Source: Pseudarthrobacter sp. BIM B-2242 (lineage in GTDB: Bacteria; Actinomycetota; Actinomycetes; Actinomycetales; Micrococcaceae). From it: DNA of 64,000 bases. Under the pieces are notes generated by a model. The model was not told where the DNA came from. It saw nothing but the letters and a program-made list of their open reading frames with translations, and searched no databases. The translations under genes and the position numbers were made by a program. Positions 45,347 through 53,610 of the stretch are shown here, piece by piece. The stretch covers positions 3,038,001-3,102,000 of the forward strand of contig NZ_CP061721.1 in assembly GCF_014764445.1 (NCBI RefSeq), in the 5' to 3' direction. Numbering within the stretch: position 1 is the stretch's first letter; the number at the start of each line of letters is the position of its first letter.

Positions 45347-46129
45347 TCACTTGACGAAGAACTGCTGCGCCATGGTCCACAGGTTGGTGGTGGTCCAGTA
45401 GATCAGGACGCCGATCGGAAAGAGGATGCCGCCCACGCCGAAGACGATCGGCAGGGCGTACAGGATAATCCTCTGCTGCCGAACCAGGGGGTTGTCCGGG
45501 GCGTCCTCGGGCATGCTCCTGGCCATGATGCGCCGCTGCGTGATGAACTGCGCGGCCGTCATCACCAGGATCATCAGGACCGTGAGGACCGCCACCGCAG
45601 CCGGATCGCCCTGACCGCCGTGCAGCACCGAAGCTGACAACGTGGCACCAACAATGCTCGACTGGTCGAACTGCACCACCTGCCCGTGACTCATCGCCCC
45701 GATGCCCTGCCCTCGCCCGGCCGCCGACGTGATTCCGGAAAGGACCTGGAAGAGGGCGAAGAAGAACGGCACTTGGATCAGCATGGGCAGGCAAGCGGAG
45801 AAAGGATTGGTTCCGTGTTCCTTGTACAGCGCCATCTGCTCCTGCGCCATGGCCTGCCGGGACTGCGGATCGGACCGGCCCTTGTACTTGTCCTGCAGCC
45901 TCTTCAGGTCCGGTTGCAGGAGCCGCATCCGGCGCTGGGCGTTGACCTGCTTCAGGAATACCGGAATCAAGGCGGCCCGGATGATGACCACCAGCGCGAT
46001 GATGGACAACGTCCACGTCCAGCCGCTCGCAGCGGGCATGCCAATGCTGCTCAGGGCATCGTGGAACCACACCATAACGGCGGACACCAGCCACTTGAAC
46101 GGAACCATGAATGTTTCGAAGAAGTCCAC
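45347..46129 (-). CDS. yidC: YidC/Oxa1 membrane insertase paralogue
   Basis: A 260-residue YidC-type insertase that helps proteins enter the inner membrane. It lacks the large periplasmic domain of enteric YidC, as usual in Gram-positives. Core helices include WTLSIIALVVIIRAALIPVF with the hydrophilic-groove arginine, NPFSACLPMLIQVPFFFALF and a late YWTTTNLWTMAQQ. The GTG start follows AAGGGGA. It is not next to rnpA or rpmH, so a main copy probably exists near dnaA and this is the second one. Confidence 0.93.
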   Translation of the reverse strand: MDFFETFMVPFKWLVSAVMVWFHDALSSIGMPAASGWTWTLSIIALVVIIRAALIPVFLKQVNAQRRMRLLQPDLKRLQDKYKGRSDPQSRQAMAQEQMALYKEHGTNPFSACLPMLIQVPFFFALFQVLSGITSAAGRGQGIGAMSHGQVVQFDQSSIVGATLSASVLHGGQGDPAAVAVLTVLMILVMTAAQFITQRRIMARSMPEDAPDNPLVRQQRIILYALPIVFGVGGILFPIGVLIYWTTTNLWTMAQQFFVK

Positions 46130-46231
46130 CGGTATCCCCTTCGCCAGGTGCTGCCAAAGCTACGGCGAAATACGGCGCTTGTCACTGCCCCGCCCGCGCC
46201 AGTGCCGCCGGCGTGCCCGTGATACAGAAAA

Positions 46232-46261
46232 GCCCCCGGAATCTCGGGGGATTCCGGGGGC
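46232..46261 (-). terminator. Rho-independent terminator of the tRNA-Thr/tRNA-Met unit
   Basis: GCCCCCGGAAT and its exact complement form an 11-base-pair stem with an 8-base loop. On the minus strand it is followed by TTTTCT, and it lies 9 bases after the tRNA-Met gene. Confidence 0.88.
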
Positions 46262-46269
46262 CTGTCCTG

Positions 46270-46343
46270 TAGCGGTGGGGAGGCTCGATCTCCCGACCTC
46301 ACGATTATGAGTCGTGCGCTCTAACCAACTGAGCTACACCGCC
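46270..46343 (-). tRNA. tRNA-Met (CAT), elongator type
   Basis: A 74-base cloverleaf: acceptor GGCGGTG with CACCGCT (first pair G-T), anticodon loop CTCATAA, discriminator A, no encoded CCA. The first pair and the lack of three G-C pairs in the anticodon stem rule against an initiator. A lysidine-modified tRNA-Ile is the other CAT option but less likely. The T-loop reads ATCGAGC, with A in place of the almost universal T54. Confidence 0.93.
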
Positions 46344-46404
46344 ACGAATGAGAAAAACCTGCGCAAGCCGGTCAAAAACCGCCTTGACACAGGCCCTCAT
46401 TCAG

Positions 46405-46476
46405 AGCCCCCCACCGGAATCGATCCGGTGACCTCGTTCTTACCAAGAACGCGCTCTACCACTGAGCTAGGGGGGC
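46405..46476 (-). tRNA. tRNA-Thr (GGT)
   Basis: A 72-base cloverleaf: acceptor GCCCCCC with GGGGGGC, anticodon loop TTGGTAA (anticodon GGT), discriminator T, no encoded CCA. The T-loop reads ATCGATT, again with A at position 54. It lies 61 bases upstream of tRNA-Met, probably on the same transcript. Confidence 0.95.
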
Positions 46477-46700
46477 AACGAGTAAATACTCTACCGGAAG
46501 ATTTGGCCACCAACAAATCGAGGCCGCATAGGAGCCAAAAAGGCCTAAACACTAGCGTTGGCGGGCTTTTCAGGCCCCAGGAAGCCCCTCGGCCGCCACA
46601 TCCGGCGGCGTGAGAGTGGTCACGTTTGCGGGGGACGTTGCACCGTCAACCGGGAACGACGGCGGAGGGTGGGGCGCCGCCGTCGTCGCTGCGTTAAATG

Positions 46701-46732
46701 CCAAGGGGCCGGCTCGAAAGCCGGCCCCTTGG
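46701..46732 (-). terminator. Hairpin terminator of the DEAD-box helicase gene
   Basis: CCAAGGGGCCGGCT pairs exactly with its complement over a CGAA tetraloop (14-base-pair stem), 26 bases after the helicase stop codon. Only a short T-rich stretch follows. Confidence 0.8.
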
Positions 46733-46757
46733 GAGAACGTGTCAGGCTAGCTGACGG

Positions 46758-48992
46758 TTACCACTTGCCCTTGCGGTTGAAACCGCCCTGGCCGCCCTCG
46801 GTGCGGGGCTTGCGTGAACCGTCGCCGTGGCCGCCGAAGCGGGAGTCGCTGGCCTGGCCGCGGCTGGAACCGCTGTCGGCACCAACGCTGCGCTCTGAAC
46901 GGTCGCTGTACGAGCGGCCACCACGGTCAGCGGAGGAACGCTCGCCGTCGTTCTTGCGGAAGTCCTTCTTGAACCCGCCGGCGCCCTTGAAGTTGCCGCC
47001 ACGGTCGCCGCCGCCGGAGTAACCGCCGCGGTCGCCGCCACGGTTGCCCTGGTAGCCGCCACGCTCGCCGCCGCCGGAAGGCTTGCGGCCGTTGTCCAGC
47101 TCGAGGTGGATCAGTTCGCCGCCGATCCGGGTACGGGACAGTGCGCGCAGCTGCTCGGGGCTCAGGTCTGCCGGGAGCTCCACCAGGGAGTGGTCCGAGC
47201 GGATGTCGATGCCGCCGATCTGGGCGGAGGAAATGCCGCCTTCGTTGGCAATGGCACCCACGATGGAGCCGGGCATAACGCGCTGGCGGCGTCCCACGGC
47301 GATCCGGTAGGTGGCGTTGCCCTCGGTGAGCGTGCGGGTGGGGCCACGTGAGCCGAAGCCGTCCTTGGAGCGTTCGCGCTTCTGGAACTCAGGAGCTGCA
47401 GGCAGTTCCTTGACCAGCAGCGGCTGTCCGCCCTGCGCCATGACGGCCAGCGCGGCAGCGATCTCCGAAGCCGGAACGTTGTGCTCCTGCTCGTAGGAGG
47501 CGATCAGATCACGGAACGCCGAAACGTCCTCAGACTCGAGGGTCTCGGTGATCTTCTCGGCGAACTTGCCCAGGCGCAGCGTATTCACGGTCTCGGCCGT
47601 GGGCAGGTGCATCTGTTCCACCGGCTGGCGGGTGGCCTTCTCGATGGAGCGCAGCAGGTACTTCTCCCGCGGCGTCATGAACAGGATGGCGTCGCCGGAA
47701 CGGCCTGCGCGGCCGGTGCGGCCGATGCGGTGGACGTAGGACTCGGTGTCGTGCGGGATGTCGTAGTTGACCACGTGGCTGATGCGCTCAACGTCAAGGC
47801 CGCGGGCGGCGACGTCGGTGGCCACCAGGATGTCGATGCGGCCTTCCTTCAGCGCGTCAACAGTGCGCTCGCGCTGCTGCTGCGGGATGTCGCCGTTGAT
47901 GGCGGCAGCCTGGAAACCGCGGGACTTCAGCTTGTCAGCCAGGTCCTCGGTGGCCATCTTGGTGCGCACGAAGGCGATAACGCCGTCGAACTCTTCCACC
48001 TCGAGGATGCGGGTCAGCGCGTCGAGCTTGTGCGGGCCCATGACCTGCAGGTACCGCTGGCGGGTGTTGGCGCCGGTGGTGGTCTTGGACTTCACCGAGA
48101 TCTCGGCCGGGTTGTTCAGGTACTGCTTGGACATCCGGCGGATCTGGCCCGGCATGGTGGCGGAGAACAGCGCGACCTGGCGGTCCGAGGGGGTCTGCTG
48201 GAAGATCTGCTCCACGTCTTCGGCGAAGCCCATGCGCAGCATCTCGTCGGCCTCGTCCAGCACCAGGTACTGGAGTTCGGACAGGTCCAAAGAACCCTTG
48301 GAGATGTGGTCGATCACACGGCCGGGCGTACCGACAACAACCTGGGCACCGCGGCGCAGGCCGGCGAGCTGGGGGCCGTAGGCGGAGCCGCCGTATACGG
48401 GGAGGACGGTGAAGTCATCGATGTGCTTGGCGTACGAGGTGAAGGCCTCGGCAACCTGGAGCGCCAACTCGCGGGTCGGAGCCAGGACCAGGGCTTGGGT
48501 CTTGCGTGACGGGCCGTTGAGGTCGTGGAGCTCGGCCAGGCGGGACAGTGCCGGTACTGCGAATGCTGCAGTCTTACCGGTGCCGGTCTGGGCGAGGCCC
48601 ACGACGTCGCGGCCTTCGAGCAGCAGCGGGATGGTTGCTGCCTGGATCGGGGACGGCTTTTCGTAGCCGACGTCCTGCAAGGCGGCGAGGACGCGGCCGT
48701 CGATGCCGAGATCGGCGAACTTGATGCCCTCTTCCTCTTCCTCGGCCGGGGCTGCGGATGCTTCCTCGGTCTTGGCGGGAGCGGCAGGTGCTTCCTCGGT
48801 CTTGGCGGGAGCGGCGGGCGCTTCGGCGGCGGGCGCTTCGGCGGCAGGTGCTTCGGTAACGGGAGCCTCGACGGCGGGAGCTTCGGTTTCAGCGGCGGGC
48901 TCTGCTGCGGGGACAACGGCCTCGGTGAACTCGACGGTGGCGGTTTCGGCGGTTACCGCTTCGGCGGTAGCGTCATTCTGATTTTCGGGCAT
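46758..48992 (-). CDS. deaD: DEAD-box ATP-dependent RNA helicase, CsdA/DeaD type
   Basis: A 744-residue RNA helicase that unwinds structured RNA in cold adaptation and ribosome assembly. Residues 1-88 are Ala/Pro/Glu-rich with tandem APAKTEE repeats. The helicase core has motif I AQTGTGKT (K140), PTREL, GTPGR, DEAD (246-249), SAT and HRIGRTGRAG. A DbpA-like RNA-binding domain (from about 560) precedes a Gly/Arg/Ser-rich tail with RGG-type elements. The very long leader suggests post-transcriptional control. A hairpin terminator follows the gene. Confidence 0.95.
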   Translation of the reverse strand: MPENQNDATAEAVTAETATVEFTEAVVPAAEPAAETEAPAVEAPVTEAPAAEAPAAEAPAAPAKTEEAPAAPAKTEEASAAPAEEEEEGIKFADLGIDGRVLAALQDVGYEKPSPIQAATIPLLLEGRDVVGLAQTGTGKTAAFAVPALSRLAELHDLNGPSRKTQALVLAPTRELALQVAEAFTSYAKHIDDFTVLPVYGGSAYGPQLAGLRRGAQVVVGTPGRVIDHISKGSLDLSELQYLVLDEADEMLRMGFAEDVEQIFQQTPSDRQVALFSATMPGQIRRMSKQYLNNPAEISVKSKTTTGANTRQRYLQVMGPHKLDALTRILEVEEFDGVIAFVRTKMATEDLADKLKSRGFQAAAINGDIPQQQRERTVDALKEGRIDILVATDVAARGLDVERISHVVNYDIPHDTESYVHRIGRTGRAGRSGDAILFMTPREKYLLRSIEKATRQPVEQMHLPTAETVNTLRLGKFAEKITETLESEDVSAFRDLIASYEQEHNVPASEIAAALAVMAQGGQPLLVKELPAAPEFQKRERSKDGFGSRGPTRTLTEGNATYRIAVGRRQRVMPGSIVGAIANEGGISSAQIGGIDIRSDHSLVELPADLSPEQLRALSRTRIGGELIHLELDNGRKPSGGGERGGYQGNRGGDRGGYSGGGDRGGNFKGAGGFKKDFRKNDGERSSADRGGRSYSDRSERSVGADSGSSRGQASDSRFGGHGDGSRKPRTEGGQGGFNRKGKW

Positions 48993-49408
48993 AGGGAAAT
49001 TTCCTCATCCATAGGGGGCCAGGCGGCACTACCCGAGGTGAGCGGAGCCGCAGTACGTGTGCCGTGGGTGCCGGGCATCCATTGACCGGCCGGTCACTGG
49101 AAGTCCGGCGCTTTCGCAATCCCGTGGCAGGACTTCCCGCTGCATCTCTTGGCTGCTATCCCAGCAGTCTGTACAGCGTTTTCTTTAGCCGGCTCTCCCT
49201 ATGAAAATGCCCGCATCGCATGTGCGGGCCCCAACACTTGCCAGTCCTGCCTCAAAAATTGGGCAGGAATAAGGGATTTCCGGAGTGGGGGATATTTCAA
49301 GTGTAAGGTACAGGTCCGCTTTGCTGCTAATTGAACGCACGACGACGGCGGTGAGCTTGCGCACACAGCTTCCGGTGGTGCCTCATGGCTGCGCACTGAG
49401 GCGCTCAG
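48993..49408 (-). promoter_or_regulatory. 416-base structured leader or upstream region of the DEAD-box helicase gene
   Basis: No convincing gene. On the minus strand, GCCCGCA/TGCGGGC at 49208-49228 forms a hairpin followed by ATTTTC, which looks like an attenuator. Nearer the gene, GGAAGTCC/GGACTTCC arms (49099-49106, 49130-49137) and the perfect palindrome TGACCGGCCGGTCA (49083-49096) add structure. TACACT near 49304 is a possible -10 box. This would give a leader of about 300 bases, like the long leaders of cold-induced helicase mRNAs. Confidence 0.5.
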
Positions 49409-50065
49409 CTAGCCGCCCAGCCGCCGCGTCAGGGCTTCAAACTTCTTGCTGAATTCGGGCTGCTGCAGGCGGATCTCCCCATCGGCGTCGGCATCCCGGA
49501 GAAGCTCCATGGACTCCAGGTCAGGGTCGCTGAACCACTTGCCCACGGTGATGCCGTGTTTGGGCACAAAGATCCGGTGGATGTAGTCCCCCGCCTCGAT
49601 GCTGCCGGTGCGGATCACCCTGAGGTACGTGCCCACCCGCCCGGCTTCCGTGAAGCGCTTGACGAACTGCGGTTCGGCAAGGCGCCGCTGGAAGACCGAG
49701 CATGGCGTCCGCGGCGAGGTGACTTCCAGTTCCACGTCCAGGCCGATCTTCCAGCGCTCACCGATCACTGCTCCGGTGGCGTCGATGCCGGAAACGCGGA
49801 GATTCTCGCCGAAGATGCCCGGCGGCAGTTCGCGGCCCAGTTCACCCGCCCAGAAGTCAGCGTCCTCCTGGGCATAGGCATAAATAGCCTGATCCGGGCC
49901 GCCGTGGTGCACGCGGTTGGCCTGGATATCACCCCGGAGGCCCAGCTTGTGCACCTTCACAGGCCCCTCCACCGGCCGCTTGTCGATGGCCGTCACACCC
50001 ACGCTGGAGTCATCCGGCAGGAGCTGGTGGACACGGCAGACAGCAAGCACAGAAGCGGTTTCCAT
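49409..50065 (-). CDS. MOSC-domain protein
   Basis: A 218-residue protein of the YiiM type. The MOSC domain covers most of it: GLRGDIQANRVHHGGPDQAIYAYAQED, then GIFGENLRVSGIDA, and TPCSVFQRRLAEPQFVKRF with the single cysteine that ligates molybdenum in active members. Relatives detoxify N-hydroxylated bases and amines using Moco. The ATG at 50065 has TACACT 6 bases upstream and no ribosome binding site, so translation is probably leaderless. Confidence 0.9.
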   Translation of the reverse strand: METASVLAVCRVHQLLPDDSSVGVTAIDKRPVEGPVKVHKLGLRGDIQANRVHHGGPDQAIYAYAQEDADFWAGELGRELPPGIFGENLRVSGIDATGAVIGERWKIGLDVELEVTSPRTPCSVFQRRLAEPQFVKRFTEAGRVGTYLRVIRTGSIEAGDYIHRIFVPKHGITVGKWFSDPDLESMELLRDADADGEIRLQQPEFSKKFEALTRRLGG

Positions 50066-50071
50066 GGCACC

Positions 50072-50077
50072 AGTGTA
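50072..50077 (-). promoter_or_regulatory. -10 box of a probable leaderless mRNA
   Basis: TACACT on the minus strand ends 6 bases before the ATG at 50065. Confidence 0.6.
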
Positions 50078-50238
50078 GATTCCCCGGGCGTGAGTGGAGC
50101 CCGGGCGGCCGGGTGGGTACTTCTCCCCCGGCTTTCCGCTCGCAGCCGGCCGGGGCACCGGCTAGGCTGACTTTCAGGATTGAACTTCCGGCGCGCCGCT
50201 GCGCCCACTTTCAGCATGGACTACCAAGGGGGGACGTC

Positions 50239-50829
50239 ATGGACCCGGATAAGGACCAGGGCAATGGTCCGGACAACGGCCAGGCCAAGGACCAACAGGG
50301 ACAGGACGGGGCCAAGGACGCGCCGAAACCGCCGCCCTGGCAGGTACCCAGGCCGGAGCTGCGGCCTGAGCTCCTGAACGAACCCGTCACTCCGGTGGAT
50401 CCCTTCGCCCGCGACCGCGAGCGCCAGAGCCACGAGGCAGCCACCCGCAAGAAGCGCTCCCAGCGCCGCACCGTCGTCGTGGGTTTGGGCGTCACTGCCC
50501 TGCTGGCCGGAACCATCACCGCCATCGTGGCAAGCAATGAGGACGAGCCTGAGTACGCGCAGGTGTGTTTCAACGATGAGACCGGCGAGCGCGTGGAAGA
50601 TACCCAGTGCAACAGCTCGGCGGGCCGCGGCGGCGCGCTCTATGCGTGGTACTTCTACTCCCGCGGCGCCAGCGTGCCCGCGGTGGGCCAGAACCGGTCC
50701 GCGTACCCGAGCTACACCAATACCATCCCCAGCGGCGCCAAAGCCTCCACCGGCTACAGCACCAAGGGCGGAACGGTCAGCAGGGGCGGCTTCGGCAGCA
50801 GCTCCAAGGGCGGAAGCACGGGGGGCTAG
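50239..50829 (+). CDS. YgiB-like (DUF1190-like) membrane-anchored protein
   Basis: A 196-residue protein. The first 75 residues are Asp/Gln/Pro-rich and then basic; one transmembrane helix lies at about 78-95. The outer part has two cysteines (CFNDETGERVEDTQC) that could form a disulfide, then a Tyr/Gly/Ser-rich tail ending GGFGSSSKGGSTGG. This tail and the gene order resemble E. coli YgiB, whose gene sits beside ygiC. The ATG at 50239 follows AAGGGGGG. It is 2 bases from the ATP-grasp gene. Similarity to YgiB is by eye. Confidence 0.65.
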   Translation: MDPDKDQGNGPDNGQAKDQQGQDGAKDAPKPPPWQVPRPELRPELLNEPVTPVDPFARDRERQSHEAATRKKRSQRRTVVVGLGVTALLAGTITAIVASNEDEPEYAQVCFNDETGERVEDTQCNSSAGRGGALYAWYFYSRGASVPAVGQNRSAYPSYTNTIPSGAKASTGYSTKGGTVSRGGFGSSSKGGSTGG

Positions 50830-50831
50830 GC

Positions 50832-52043
50832 GTGAAGCGGCTGTTATCGGAGCCCAGGCCTGACTGGAAGCAGAAGATCGAAGAGCAGGGCCTGGTCTTC
50901 TCCACCACCACCATGCCCGACGGCCGGAAGATCGAATACTGGAACGAATCCGCCTATTACGAGTTCACCCTCGATGAGGTGGAGTCACTCGAGATCCAGG
51001 CCGAGGACATGCACAGGATGTGCCTGGAAGCGGCCAAGTTCCTTGCCACCGGCGCCATGGGCACCATCGGCATCGGCCCGCAGGCCCTGGAGCTTGCCGC
51101 CGAATCGCTGCAGGCCGGGGATATGGACATCTACGGGCGCTTCGACTTCATCTATGACGGCCAGGGCGGTCCGGCCAAGATGCTCGAGTACAACGCCGAC
51201 ACCCCCACCGGCCTGATCGAGGCCGCCGTGGCGCAATGGTTCTGGCTGCAGGATGTGTTCCCTGAGAAGGACCAGTGGAACGGCATTCACGAGGCGCTGA
51301 TCCGGCAGTGGAAGAAGATGCAGTACCGCACGGGGATGAGCACCCTTCACATAGCCCATTCCGAGGCCGAGGAGTCCGGCGAGGACTGGATGACGGCCGC
51401 CTACATGCGTGATGTTGCAAGCCAGGCCGGCTGGACCACCATTGGCATCAACATGTCCGATATCGGCTGGGATCCCAACCTGAACCGCTTTGTGGACCTG
51501 GACAACTTCATGATCAACACCATGTTCAAGCTGTACCCGTGGGAGCTGATGATGAAGGAGCCGTTCGGGCACCGTCTGCTGCAGCGGGCACACAACCCCC
51601 GCTGGGTGGAGCCCGCGTGGAAGATGCTGCTCTCCAACAAAGCACTTCTCGCCGCGCTCTGGCACCTGTACCCGAACCATCCAAACCTCCTGCCCGCCTA
51701 TCTCAACGAGCCCGGCCCCCTGACGGAATGGGTGGCCAAGCCGCTGCACGGGCGCGAAGGCGACAACATCAGGATCCACGCCCCGGGCATCAATCTGGAG
51801 CAGCCCGGCGGGTACGGCCGCGAGGGCTGGTGCTACCAGCAGTACCAGCCGCTGCCCGACTTCGACGGCAACCATCCCGTCCTGGGCCTCTGGGTTGTCG
51901 ACGGGGAATCCGTGGGCTGCGGAATCCGGGAATCGGATGGCCCCATCACCGACTACTTCTGCCGGTTTGTGCCCAACACCATTGACGCCCCGGCGCCGCT
52001 TTCAGCGCAGGCCCACTCAAGCAAAGCAGGTATCGCCCTATGA
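50832..52043 (+). CDS. Glutathionylspermidine synthase-family ATP-grasp ligase, YgiC-like
   Basis: A 403-residue ATP-grasp protein. Family blocks GRFDFIYDGQGGPAKMLEYN (ATP/Mg site), TPTGLIEAAVAQWFWLQ, and the late GREGDNIRIHAPG and GYGREGWCYQQYQPLPDF are present. The true enzyme links glutathione to spermidine, but YgiC-type members lack that activity and their substrate is unknown. Since this organism makes mycothiol, glutathione is an unlikely partner. The start is GTG 50832, two bases after the YgiB-like stop codon. A permease gene follows after 31 bases. Confidence 0.88.
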   Translation: MKRLLSEPRPDWKQKIEEQGLVFSTTTMPDGRKIEYWNESAYYEFTLDEVESLEIQAEDMHRMCLEAAKFLATGAMGTIGIGPQALELAAESLQAGDMDIYGRFDFIYDGQGGPAKMLEYNADTPTGLIEAAVAQWFWLQDVFPEKDQWNGIHEALIRQWKKMQYRTGMSTLHIAHSEAEESGEDWMTAAYMRDVASQAGWTTIGINMSDIGWDPNLNRFVDLDNFMINTMFKLYPWELMMKEPFGHRLLQRAHNPRWVEPAWKMLLSNKALLAALWHLYPNHPNLLPAYLNEPGPLTEWVAKPLHGREGDNIRIHAPGINLEQPGGYGREGWCYQQYQPLPDFDGNHPVLGLWVVDGESVGCGIRESDGPITDYFCRFVPNTIDAPAPLSAQAHSSKAGIAL

Positions 52044-52074
52044 GCCCCCTGACACTTCCGATCCCGGTGACCGC

Positions 52075-53601
52075 ATGAGCACGGAGACGACGACGGCGGG
52101 CGGCGGCTCCGGCGGGGGTGCCGGCGGTGCCGTCCCGGCGAAGGGACTCCGCGCGGGAATCCTGGACCTCGGTGACTCGGTCATGCTGGGCCTGGCGTCC
52201 ACCGCGCCGGTCTATTCGCTGGCGGCCACGCTGGGCCTGATCGTGGCCGTCAACGGCAACTACACCCCGCTGATCCTGATCCTGGGTTTTATCCCGGTCC
52301 TGTTCATCGCCTACGCCTTCCGTGAGCTGAACAGCGCCATGCCTGACTGCGGCACCACGTTTACGTGGTCCCGCCGGGCGTTCGGTCCGTGGGCCGGCTG
52401 GCTGGGCGGCTGGGGCGTGGCCCTGGCCGGCATCGTGGTCCTCGCCAACCTGGCGCAGGTGGCCGGGCAGTACCTGTGGCTGCTGATCGGGGACGGCTCG
52501 CTGGCCGAAAACAAGGCGGTGGTTACGGGCACCGGCGTGCTGTTCATCGTCTTTATGACCCTGGTGAACTACCGGGGCATCCGGCTGGGCGAGCACGTCC
52601 AGCGTGTCCTGACCTACGTGCAGTATGTCTCGCTGGGAATCTTTGCTCTGGCCATCGTCATCAGGATCGCGGGCGGCGCCCCCGAAGGCCAGGCTTTCGA
52701 CTTTGAGTGGTTCAACCCGGCCGGCGCCTTCGCAGATCCCGGCGCCGTGGTGCACGGGGCGTTACTGGCCCTCTTCATCTACTGGGGCTGGGACACCTGC
52801 CTTGCCGTGAACGAGGAAACCGAAAATCCCGCCACCACCCCGGGGCGCGGCGCCGTCACCTCAGCCTTCGTCCTGGTGGCAATCTACGTCTCCGTGGCCC
52901 TTCTGGTGATGATGTACGCCACGGTTGGAACCGAGGGAATCGGCCTCGGCAACGAGGCGAACCAGAGCGATGTGTTCCTGGCCATGAAGGACGTGGTCCT
53001 TGGACCCTGGGGCTGGCTGATCATCGTGGCCGTTCTGGCCTCGGTTCTGTCATCCACGCAGACCACCATCCTGCCGACGGCCCGCGGCACGCTCTCCATG
53101 GGTGTGCACGGCGCGCTGCCGCCGAAGTTCGGCGAGGTCCACAAGCGCAACCAGACACCCGGGTTCTCCACGCAGGTCATGGGTGCGGCCGCCGTCGTGT
53201 ACTACGTGGCCATGAGCTTCCTCAGCGAGAACCTGCTGTCCGATTCCATCAGCGCCATCAGCCTGTTCATCGCGTTCTACTACGCCCTGACGGGCTTCGC
53301 GTGTGTCTGGTACTTCCGCAACACCCTCCGCAGCTCGGCACGCAACCTCTGGTTCCGGGGAATCCTTCCCCTCGTGGGCGCCCTGATCCTGACTGCGGCA
53401 TTCTTTATCTCCGCGGTCCAGATGTGGGATCCGGCCTACGGCGACACGCAGATCTTCGGCATCGGCGGAGCGTTTGTCAGCGGCGTGGTGCTCCTGGCGC
53501 TGGGCGTGGTGCTGGCCGTCGTGTGCCGGTTCCTGCCCTCAACGCGGGACTACTTCACGGGAAAACCGGCCACGGCCGGCGCCCCGGCGGCGTCGGCCTA
53601 G
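52075..53601 (+). CDS. APC-superfamily amino acid/amine permease
   Basis: A 508-residue permease with about 12 helices. The N-terminal motif DLGDSVMLGLASTAPVYSLAATLG matches the unwound first helix of APC transporters, and FRELNSAMPDCGTTFTWSRRAFGPWAGWLGGW is the conserved helix 2-3 region. Residues 1-22 are Thr/Gly-rich. Because it follows the ATP-grasp gene, it may import the amino acid or polyamine that the ligase uses; that is inference. The ribosome binding site is weak (CCGGTGA). Confidence 0.9.
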   Translation: MSTETTTAGGGSGGGAGGAVPAKGLRAGILDLGDSVMLGLASTAPVYSLAATLGLIVAVNGNYTPLILILGFIPVLFIAYAFRELNSAMPDCGTTFTWSRRAFGPWAGWLGGWGVALAGIVVLANLAQVAGQYLWLLIGDGSLAENKAVVTGTGVLFIVFMTLVNYRGIRLGEHVQRVLTYVQYVSLGIFALAIVIRIAGGAPEGQAFDFEWFNPAGAFADPGAVVHGALLALFIYWGWDTCLAVNEETENPATTPGRGAVTSAFVLVAIYVSVALLVMMYATVGTEGIGLGNEANQSDVFLAMKDVVLGPWGWLIIVAVLASVLSSTQTTILPTARGTLSMGVHGALPPKFGEVHKRNQTPGFSTQVMGAAAVVYYVAMSFLSENLLSDSISAISLFIAFYYALTGFACVWYFRNTLRSSARNLWFRGILPLVGALILTAAFFISAVQMWDPAYGDTQIFGIGGAFVSGVVLLALGVVLAVVCRFLPSTRDYFTGKPATAGAPAASA

Positions 53602-53604
53602 GAT
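53599..53604 (+). promoter_or_regulatory. -10 box overlapping the permease stop codon
   Basis: TAGGAT includes the TAG stop of the permease and ends 6 bases before the ATG at 53611. The acyl-CoA dehydrogenase may therefore have its own leaderless mRNA. Confidence 0.6.
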
Positions 53605-53610
53605 GCTCCC

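Noticed and set aside
46270..46343. Initiator tRNA-Met or tRNA-Ile (lysidine) for the CAT tRNA
   Set aside because: The anticodon stem lacks the three G-C pairs of an initiator. The tRNA-Ile option cannot be excluded outright but the overall sequence fits elongator Met better.
49149..49334. A 61-codon plus-strand frame in the helicase upstream region
   Set aside because: It has no ribosome binding site and covers the hairpins of the helicase leader. The cysteines in it have no recognisable pattern.
50832..52043. True glutathionylspermidine synthase
   Set aside because: There is no amidase domain, the length fits YgiC-type proteins, and mshD indicates mycothiol, not glutathione.
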